Below are positions 1-5,115 of a DNA stretch of 5,115 bases, piece after piece. Each line of letters starts with the position of its first letter. Positions within the stretch are counted from its first letter, which is position 1. The stretch comes from an uncultured Eubacteriales bacterium (GTDB taxonomy: Bacteria > Bacillota > Clostridia > Oscillospirales > Acutalibacteraceae): assembly GCA_934501135.1 (NCBI GenBank), contig CAKSUE010000075.1, positions 1 through 5,115 on the forward strand. The letters run 5' to 3'. The position numbers and the translations under genes are program-made. A model generated the notes under the pieces. It made no database searches and was not told the DNA's origin. It saw only the letters and a program-made list of their open reading frames with translations.

Positions 1-1278
1 TAGTATCTCTTCAGTTTCAACATTTAAACTAGGAAACTCAACCCTATTTTCTTCATATACAGAACAAACCATTGGGGTATGGAATCCTATTCTTGCAGCA
101 TCCTCTCCATATGGTTCCTCTAAATGTTCAGGACTAGAAGACTGAGTATCAAAATCTGATTTTACAGTTTCTTCATCTGAAAAACTAATATCTATATCTT
201 TAGAACTCATTCTCTCATCCGTATCACATATCTCTTTAAAGGATCCTTGGCTAGGCGTTTGAACATCAGAGCTTAATTTCTCTCCTTTACTATATAACGT
301 CTCTTCAGTTCCAATATTTAAAACAGGAAATTCAATTTCTTCGTCTTTATATACATGACAAATTGTTGGGGTTTGTAATCCTATTCCTAAAGTACTTTTT
401 CCTTTTATAGGCGTTGCTGGAGTAAAACATCGATTCACACTTATTTCTTTTGGTAAAAGTTTATATGATAATGTTCTTGCCTTGTATGTACCATACATTA
501 CAGCGCCAGCATCATTGTACCTATTTTTAATCTTTGCCTCAGGAGATTTGTTAGCAGATACTATTGCAATTTTAGGATCAACTACCTTCACAAATTCAGG
601 ACTTGACGAATAAGAACTTCCATGATGAGGAACAACTACCGCATCAGCTTTTAACAACTCCTTATATTTTTCTACTAATTTTTTTTCTGCTTTTTCTCCT
701 ATATCTCCGGTAAACAGAAAACTTTTTTCATCGCATACCATCTTACACACAATTGAATTATTATTAAAGCCTAAAGAATTCATATTATCCAGACCTAAAA
801 AATTTAATTGCACACATCCAAAGTCTATAACTTCATCAATATTTGGCTCTTTAAATTCAATTCCTTTTTCATTCAGTTTTTCAATCAACTGCCTATAAAC
901 CGCAGTATAACAACCTTCTTTTTTCATCATAAATTGTTTAACCTTATACTCATCTAATATACTATTAATTCCACCTATGTGATCAGCATGAGGATGTGTT
1001 ACTATGATTAAATCAAAAATCTTTATTTCTCTATCTTTTAAATACTTGTTAATATACTTAAAATCCTCTCTTTTCCCTCCGTCTATCAAAATGTTTTTAC
1101 CAGCACACTGTATAAGAGCTGAACTTCCATGTCCAGTTCTAAAGACAATGACTTCTGCTGGTAATGGTGTTCCACATAAAGTTTCATCATTTGCACTTAC
1201 TTTAAATAAGTTTAATGACAATCCACAGGCAGATATCGTAGTAATAATAAAAGCAAGAAATAAGGTTCTTTTTTTCAT
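1..1278 (-). CDS. Exported MBL-fold metallo-hydrolase (ComEC/Rec2-related) with repetitive acidic C-terminal extension; C-terminus beyond window
   Basis: The reading frame is open for 426 residues from the ATG at 1276-1278 to the left edge, so the C-terminus is missing. The N-terminus is an export signal: MKKR, then a hydrophobic run at 6-17. It has either a lipobox (I-S-A-C, lipidated Cys18) or a signal peptidase I site after V-S-A (27-29). Residues about 42-285 match the stand-alone hydrolase domain related to ComEC: ILIDGG (63-68), the metal motif H95-x-H97-x-D99-H100, F-T-G-D (189-192) and P-H-H-G-S-S (217-222). The family is metal-dependent; ComEC-type domains are linked to phosphodiester or nucleic-acid cleavage, but the substrate here is unknown. 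Residues from about 287 onward are a Ser/Asp/Glu-rich extension with a 98-residue-period repeat and no recognised wall-binding motif. The start is fixed by the ribosome-binding site and signal peptide. The gene has its own promoter and looks separate from the operon upstream. Fold confidence is high; substrate and anchoring are unknown. Confidence 0.9.
   Translation of the reverse strand, partial: MKKRTLFLAFIITTISACGLSLNLFKVSANDETLCGTPLPAEVIVFRTGHGSSALIQCAGKNILIDGGKREDFKYINKYLKDREIKIFDLIIVTHPHADHIGGINSILDEYKVKQFMMKKEGCYTAVYRQLIEKLNEKGIEFKEPNIDEVIDFGCVQLNFLGLDNMNSLGFNNNSIVCKMVCDEKSFLFTGDIGEKAEKKLVEKYKELLKADAVVVPHHGSSYSSSPEFVKVVDPKIAIVSANKSPEAKIKNRYNDAGAVMYGTYKARTLSYKLLPKEISVNRCFTPATPIKGKSTLGIGLQTPTICHVYKDEEIEFPVLNIGTEETLYSKGEKLSSDVQTPSQGSFKEICDTDERMSSKDIDISFSDEETVKSDFDTQSSSPEHLEEPYGEDAARIGFHTPMVCSVYEENRVEFPSLNVETEEIL
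7..94 (-). repeat. In-gene direct repeat, downstream copy (98-codon period)
   Basis: This segment aligns without gaps to 301-388, an offset of 294 bases or exactly 98 codons. My hand alignment gives about 67 of 88 identical bases. It encodes roughly residues 398-424 of the MBL-fold protein, with the pattern IG-(F/L)-x-TP-x-x-C-x-VY, then EFP-x-LN-x-x-TEE. It runs close to the window edge, so its full length and the number of further copies cannot be judged. Confidence 0.85.
301..388 (-). repeat. In-gene direct repeat, upstream copy (98-codon period)
   Basis: This is the first copy of the repeat in the C-terminal extension of the MBL-fold protein, covering about residues 300-326. Over the 30-residue span 299-328, 16 positions are identical to 397-426. 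Conserved positions include I299, G300, T303, P304, C307, V309, Y310, E316, F317, P318, L320, N321 and T324-E326. Preservation of frame and of one Cys per copy suggests a duplicated protein unit that has been kept under selection. Confidence 0.85.
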
Positions 1279-1282
1279 TTTA

Positions 1283-1291
1283 CCTCTCCTT
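1283..1291 (-). promoter_or_regulatory. Strong ribosome-binding site of the MBL-fold gene
   Basis: On the minus strand this reads AAGGAGAGG, ending 4 bases before the ATG at 1276-1278; the AAGGAG core is 7 bases away. It is close to the ideal anti-16S complement and fixes the start of the exported hydrolase. Confidence 0.9.
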
Positions 1292-1323
1292 AAATCACTT
1301 TCTAGCTGTATCACTCAATTGTG

Positions 1324-1351
1324 ATTATACCATACTCAGCTAAAAAGTCAA
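1324..1351 (-). promoter_or_regulatory. Sigma-A type promoter with extended -10, for the MBL-fold gene
   Basis: On the minus strand TTGACT (1346-1351) is separated by 16 bases from a perfect TATAAT (1324-1329). The -10 box is preceded by TG-n, giving an extended -10. Transcription should begin near 1316-1318, leaving a leader of about 38 bases before the ATG. An inverted repeat (ATCAC/GTGAT, 1310-1325) overlaps the -10 edge and the predicted start. Two TCCGTTT copies lie at and just upstream of the -35. Confidence 0.85.
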
Positions 1352-1397
1352 ACGGATAAACGGAGATATTTCTGTCGCGCTTTAACGTATTTATGTG

Positions 1398-1434
1398 CAA
1401 TATTAATAAAATGTATGGAAATGCTCCATACATT
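1398..1434 (-). terminator. Rho-independent terminator of the DUF3048-GH13-orphan operon
   Basis: A perfect 10-bp inverted repeat (1410-1419 with 1425-1434, 5-base loop) begins 9 bases after the stop codon of the orphan gene. On the minus strand it is followed by TTTTATTAATATT. The stem is AT-rich, with three G-C pairs, so termination may be incomplete. Its position and tail fit a terminator separating the upstream operon from the MBL-fold gene. Confidence 0.75.
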
Positions 1435-1443
1435 CTACTTTAA

Positions 1444-2655
1444 CTAATCTACAACCATTTCATTCCACTCGTAGGGTAAATCTATGTGTTTAGTTCCTAT
1501 ATAAACATGGTGTTCGTCACTATAGTAAGCTTCACTATATTTTGAAGGTATCAATAAATTGGTATCTCCCAAATATAAATACTTTATCATATCTTTATTA
1601 AAAAAATCCCACATATCAACCATACTTCTCATAAGGTCATGGCCACTTTTAAATTCACCTTTTTCATCAAAATACGCTTTTTTTACTACTTCAGGTGCCA
1701 TCCTTTTCATATCTTCTACTGTTGCATCACTACCTTCTTTCGGGAAAAATACTTCTCGTCTTACTCTACTTAATGCTGTTAACCATCTTTGATCTATAGC
1801 AGTATTCATTATAAATATTTTATAGATATCGTCATTCTCATTAAAAACAGAAGATTCTGCTTTATATCCATACACAGCAACAGACGCCCACAGCCGTTCT
1901 CTGTGAATTTCTCCGCTTTTATTTTTATGTACGACAATAATTGAAGTTAGAATTGTAGACATTTGTTGGTTATATTTTTTTCCGTTATCTTCAAACTCAA
2001 ATATAATAGAAGCAGGCTCAACCAAAGTTTCTTCTATCTTAACATAACCATGTTCATCGTCTTCATTCTCTTCATCAGGACTTAGTAAAATATCTATATT
2101 CCTCGCAGTTTCATTTACAATTTTTTGCATGTTAGATATCTCTTCTTTAGTAAAAGCTTCTTCTTTAACAATTGATATATTAGAAGCATTGCTATTTATT
2201 TCTTTAAGTTTTTCAATAAGATAAGCCTGTGCGCCTGTGTATGGCTTTGTATTATAACTTAGTAACTTACCTCCGAAAACATCTGCTGTATTTTCATCCA
2301 AAGGTTCAATGTATTCCTTTGTGGAAAAGAAATATAAGTGCTTACCTTCATCTTTAGAATAGGCATAAAATGAAGCTTCTGCAGGATAAATATAACTTGT
2401 TAATGTCCAATTAATATTAGACTCTACCTCATAGCCATAAGGCACAAATGTCCTTAATACCTGTAAATCATCTGCTTTATCCTTTACAGGCACTTCATCA
2501 AAAACTAAAGCTGAGCCTTCTTTTATAGATTTCACAATAGAATCTATTTCAATATCTTTAATATCAGATTGTCTAGCGTTAAATAACCCTATTATTCCCA
2601 TAAATATAGCAATAACAGAGATAAGTATTATGATTTTATATCCTTTTTCTCCCAT
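1444..2655 (-). CDS. Membrane-anchored protein of unknown function (403 aa)
   Basis: I do not recognise a family for this protein. It begins with a short charged stretch (MGEKGYK), then a single hydrophobic segment at about 8-25, and continues with some 375 soluble residues. No clear signal peptidase site or lipobox follows the segment, so I expect an uncleaved signal-anchor with the bulk outside the cytoplasm. I see no cysteine in it. Visible features are an acidic patch at 193-201 (PDEENEDDE), an aromatic-rich stretch at 83-110, and a conserved-looking core around 286-306 (AIDQRWLTALSRVRREVFF). No catalytic motif is evident. The ATG at 2653-2655 has a modest AAAGG site 9 bases upstream. It lies 25 bases after the GH13 gene and is probably the last gene of that operon, ending just before the hairpin terminator. 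Confidence 0.85.
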   Translation of the reverse strand: MGEKGYKIIILISVIAIFMGIIGLFNARQSDIKDIEIDSIVKSIKEGSALVFDEVPVKDKADDLQVLRTFVPYGYEVESNINWTLTSYIYPAEASFYAYSKDEGKHLYFFSTKEYIEPLDENTADVFGGKLLSYNTKPYTGAQAYLIEKLKEINSNASNISIVKEEAFTKEEISNMQKIVNETARNIDILLSPDEENEDDEHGYVKIEETLVEPASIIFEFEDNGKKYNQQMSTILTSIIVVHKNKSGEIHRERLWASVAVYGYKAESSVFNENDDIYKIFIMNTAIDQRWLTALSRVRREVFFPKEGSDATVEDMKRMAPEVVKKAYFDEKGEFKSGHDLMRSMVDMWDFFNKDMIKYLYLGDTNLLIPSKYSEAYYSDEHHVYIGTKHIDLPYEWNEMVVD

Positions 2656-2680
2656 AACTCAATACCTTTCTCATCGCTCA

Positions 2681-4306
2681 TCACTTTCCTAAATACTCAA
2701 ACCTTTTAACAGTTCTGCCATCCTTTGTAACTGTCCCTATAAACATAGACATAGGACGAACCCAAATTTTACTCGGGTTATTAGCTTGATTATATATAAC
2801 CATTTTTTCTTTAGTTTCGGTGTGTAAACCAACTCCAACTACATTATATATATTACCTTTAAAATGTCTATAAGACCCTAATTTAATATTTTCAGAATCT
2901 TTAACATGTATCCAATTATTTTTAACAGGCAGATCATTATTATTGTTATCTTCAAAATCAGATAACAACAAAACTCTAGCAAACTTTCCTGGTATATCTA
3001 TATTCAACTTACCATTATCTGCATGAAAAATCTCATTGTTATTAACTAAATCTACAGCGCCCCTTGCACTAACATTGATGTCCGTTTTAAAATTTTCATC
3101 ACTAAGGTTTAGGGCAACAAATATAACCTGTTCCTCAAAATTTCTTTTATATATCAATTGTTCATTTCTAACAAGCACTTGACTATACTCACCAAAATGT
3201 AGTGCTTTTAAAGATAATTTAATTTTAGAAAGTTTTTTAATATGTTCATATAAACTATAATCAGGATTTTCCAGATTATTTATATCTAAACAAGGTCTTA
3301 GTGGCTTATCGGATCCGTTTTCTTTTTTTCCTTTAATTCCCCACTCACTTCCATAATATATAGCCGGTACACCAGGCATTGTGTATAAAAGGGTATAAAC
3401 ATTCTTTATGTCTCTATAATCCCTTAAATTTTCAGAAATTCTATTCACATCGTGATTATCTACAAAGTTATAGGTGCAAATATCTTTATAAATTCCACCA
3501 TTTCCAAATTGTCTGTTTAAAGAATAGGCAATTTCAAAATAGTTTTTATCGTTATGCGACGAATATATTCCCTTAAAGCACTCATAGTTTGTTGTTGAAT
3601 CTAACATATCTTTATTGGCCCATCTAAAGTACTCACCATGGATAACCTCGCCCATCAGCCAGAAATCATTTCTTTTGTGTTTTATAAATTTTCTTACAGT
3701 CTTTATGAACTCAGTATCTAAACAATAAGCAACATCAAACCTTATTCCATCTATATTAAATTGATCCATCCACATCCCTATAGCGCCAAGAATATGATCT
3801 ACAACATCTTTATTTTTTAAATTCAATTTTACTAGATTATAATACCCCTCCCAGGCTTCATATGTGAAAGGATCTCCCATTGGGCTACCATAATTAAAAT
3901 TTACATTTTCAAACCACGAAACATATTTTGAGTTTCTTCCATTTTGAATAAGATCCTTAAACGCCCAAAAATCTCTTCCAACATGATTAAAAACTCCGTC
4001 TACAATTACGCGAATAGAATTTTTATGCAATTCATCAACTAATTCTTTAAATAAGTTGTTATCTCCTAACCTTTTATCGATATTATAGTAATCTTTTGTA
4101 TCATAACCATGCTCAGAAGATTCAAATAATGGCCCAAAATTAATAGCCGTTACATTCATATCTTTAAGATGAGGAATCCAATCTTTTACTTTATTTAATC
4201 TATTATAGATTCTATCCTCATTGTTAAATTGAGGTGCCCCACAAAACCCAAGAGGATATATATGATAAAAAACCGATTTATTTACCCAATCTGGCATAAA
4301 ATCCAC
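2681..4306 (-). CDS. GH13 alpha-amylase-family glycosidase fused to a C-terminal DUF1653 domain
   Basis: This 541-residue protein should hydrolyse or rearrange alpha-glucosidic bonds in maltodextrin-like substrates. All four classical GH13 blocks are present: DGVFNH (103-108), GIRFD with nucleophile D191, GE with acid/base E220, and NHD with stabiliser D286. VKLN (159-162) resembles the MPKLN signature of the neopullulanase/cyclomaltodextrinase group, but the N-terminal CBM34-like domain typical of that group is absent, so the exact specificity is open. There is no signal peptide, so it is probably cytoplasmic. A beta-sandwich-like C-domain (about 370-450) leads through an Asn/Asp-rich linker (450-464) into a DUF1653 domain at about 475-541 (SYRHFKGN, HTET, WVRP, MF and a late RF). 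DUF1653 is usually a small free-standing protein of unknown function. The first codon is GTG; ATG at codon 4 is an alternative start. The gene lies between the DUF3048 gene and an anchored orphan, 27 and 25 bases away. Confidence 0.93.
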   Translation of the reverse strand: MDFMPDWVNKSVFYHIYPLGFCGAPQFNNEDRIYNRLNKVKDWIPHLKDMNVTAINFGPLFESSEHGYDTKDYYNIDKRLGDNNLFKELVDELHKNSIRVIVDGVFNHVGRDFWAFKDLIQNGRNSKYVSWFENVNFNYGSPMGDPFTYEAWEGYYNLVKLNLKNKDVVDHILGAIGMWMDQFNIDGIRFDVAYCLDTEFIKTVRKFIKHKRNDFWLMGEVIHGEYFRWANKDMLDSTTNYECFKGIYSSHNDKNYFEIAYSLNRQFGNGGIYKDICTYNFVDNHDVNRISENLRDYRDIKNVYTLLYTMPGVPAIYYGSEWGIKGKKENGSDKPLRPCLDINNLENPDYSLYEHIKKLSKIKLSLKALHFGEYSQVLVRNEQLIYKRNFEEQVIFVALNLSDENFKTDINVSARGAVDLVNNNEIFHADNGKLNIDIPGKFARVLLLSDFEDNNNNDLPVKNNWIHVKDSENIKLGSYRHFKGNIYNVVGVGLHTETKEKMVIYNQANNPSKIWVRPMSMFIGTVTKDGRTVKRFEYLGK

Positions 4307-4319
4307 TCCAAATCACCTT
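4295..4319 (-). promoter_or_regulatory. Overlapping ribosome-binding sites that leave the GH13 start ambiguous (GTG or ATG)
   Basis: AAGGTGAT (4312-4319, minus strand) sits 5 bases before the GTG at 4304-4306. GGAG (4306-4309) overlaps that GTG and lies 8 bases before the ATG at 4295-4297. Both starts are therefore reasonable; the protein would be 541 or 538 residues, and no domain is affected. Confidence 0.6.
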
Positions 4320-4333
4320 AATATCAAGACTTT

Positions 4334-5115
4334 TTAAGATATAGCTACATCTGCTTCAAGAGGAATAACGCAAATATAACTTTGCCCTGGCATCATCACA
4401 AGATCATTCCCATCGGTTGTCGAATACTTTATAGGGTCTTTTGCCGATGCTTTTGACCATTTAATATCAATTACTTTTCCTCTACTAATATATTGCCCTT
4501 TTCCTTTTCCAATTATTTCAATAGCCTTTAAATCGTTTTCATGATTAATAGTAGTTACATCTGCTCTTATAATGATAATATTTTGTTTTGAGTTTTGAAC
4601 TTTTTTATTGTCATCCATTTGTGGTTCATCAAATTGGTACACCATATAGGTTTCTTTTTCGTTGTTATATTTAAATACTGTTGACTTATAATAAGAGTAT
4701 ATAACCTCTACATTTTGAGCAATAGAACCAGACTTAACTTGCGAATCTGTTTCAGAAAAAGATTGTTTAAAATTATAATCATCTTTTAACGTGCTCCTAA
4801 CTCCAGCGTCCTCTATGCCTTTAATAAGTCTGTCTCCAGATGTAAGCGCACTGTGCTCATAACCCAAATTAGCTCTTCTTGTAGGATCTCTCCACATCAT
4901 GTCTTCATAAGCACCTAGGCTAAACGAATCTATATCATTAGACTTTAACATTTCAGTAGCTTGAGTACTTCCACCTATATGCATATATATAGCATCTAAC
5001 CCTTGAGCTATATTAATAAAATATGGTCTAGCACTTCTTACACTTCCAATTTTTTGAATGCCTTTAGGATTTTTAAATATAGCTAAAAGCCTTGTTATTC
5101 CACCCTCAACAGGAC
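4334..5115 (-). CDS. DUF3048 (YerB-like) protein, N-terminus beyond window
   Basis: The frame is open from the right edge to the TAA at 4334-4336, giving 259 visible residues. The ATG at 4984 is internal: 43 residues upstream of it continue the family's conserved block, with EGGITR (visible 3-8), RSARPYF (26-32), the run QGLDAIYMHIGGS (37-49), and WRDPTRR (74-80). The C-terminal DUF3048 domain is seen from about 130 onward, with NSKQNIIII (174-182), a GKGKGQYISRGK stretch (202-213) and MPGQSYICVIP near the end. Family members such as Bacillus YerB are lipoproteins with an N-terminal signal. About 60-110 residues, including any such signal, are missing here, so surface location is inferred. 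The biochemical role of DUF3048 is unknown. It lies 27 bases upstream of the GH13 gene and is probably co-transcribed with it. Confidence 0.92.
   Translation of the reverse strand, partial: PVEGGITRLLAIFKNPKGIQKIGSVRSARPYFINIAQGLDAIYMHIGGSTQATEMLKSNDIDSFSLGAYEDMMWRDPTRRANLGYEHSALTSGDRLIKGIEDAGVRSTLKDDYNFKQSFSETDSQVKSGSIAQNVEVIYSYYKSTVFKYNNEKETYMVYQFDEPQMDDNKKVQNSKQNIIIIRADVTTINHENDLKAIEIIGKGKGQYISRGKVIDIKWSKASAKDPIKYSTTDGNDLVMMPGQSYICVIPLEADVAIS

Noticed and set aside
1..400. C-terminal repeats as choline-binding or other Trp/Gly cell-wall repeats
   Set aside because: The units are rich in Asp/Glu, Ser and Thr-Pro, contain no Trp in the visible part, and have a 98-residue period rather than about 20 residues.
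1004..1324. Plus-strand open frame of 106 codons
   Set aside because: It is antisense to the MBL-fold gene and its promoter, has no convincing ribosome-binding site or domain, and the opposite frame shows clear catalytic motifs.
1279..1409. A riboswitch or small RNA in the gap before the MBL-fold gene
   Set aside because: The predicted leader is only about 38 bases and the remainder is promoter and terminator; no recognisable riboswitch core or second terminator is present.
1559..1792. Plus-strand open frame of 77 codons
   Set aside because: It lies wholly inside the orphan membrane-anchored gene on the other strand and has no family features.
3379..3576. Plus-strand open frame of 65 codons
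   Set aside because: It is antisense to the GH13 catalytic region and its sequence looks like a shadow of that gene.
4334..4984. DUF3048 gene starting at the ATG at 4984 as a complete 216-residue protein
   Set aside because: The frame stays open to the window edge, and the upstream 43 residues contain conserved DUF3048 blocks (EGGITR, RSARPYF), so this ATG is internal.
1..5115. CRISPR array, tRNA/rRNA, insertion sequence or phage attachment site
   Set aside because: I saw no regularly spaced short repeats, RNA gene signatures, transposase-like frames or terminal inverted repeats; the only long repeat is the in-gene duplication at 7-94 and 301-388.

Overview
This is an AT-rich window whose genes all read on the minus strand. 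Codons such as ATA, AGA and TTA are common, ribosome-binding sites are strong and purine-rich, and there is a sigma-A type promoter. Together with DUF3048 and GH13/DUF1653 proteins, this points to a low-GC Firmicute, most likely a member of the Clostridia. That assignment is inferred from composition and protein families; no rRNA or species marker is present.

Read in the direction of transcription (right to left), the window opens inside a DUF3048 (YerB-like) protein whose N-terminus lies beyond the right edge (4334-5115). After 27 bases comes a complete GH13 alpha-amylase-family enzyme with a DUF1653 domain fused to its C-terminus (2681-4306). After another 25 bases comes a 403-residue protein with one N-terminal membrane segment and no family I recognise (1444-2655). 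The close same-strand spacing suggests one operon. A perfect 10-bp hairpin followed by a T-rich stretch lies 9 bases after the last stop codon and probably ends it (about 1398-1434).

A separate unit follows. An extended -10 promoter (1324-1351) and a strong ribosome-binding site drive an exported metallo-beta-lactamase-fold hydrolase of the ComEC/Rec2-related type (1-1278). It runs off the left edge. Beyond its catalytic domain it carries an acidic C-terminal extension in which a segment of about 30 residues recurs with a 98-residue period. The second copy is cut by the window edge, so more copies may follow.

Three of the four proteins are probably exported or membrane-anchored; for the DUF3048 protein this rests on family knowledge alone. 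The GH13 enzyme has no signal peptide and should be cytoplasmic. I see no established pathway joining the four. The most unusual items are the repeat-bearing exported hydrolase, the GH13-DUF1653 fusion, and the orphan anchored protein beside them. I found no RNA genes, CRISPR arrays, insertion sequences or attachment sites.
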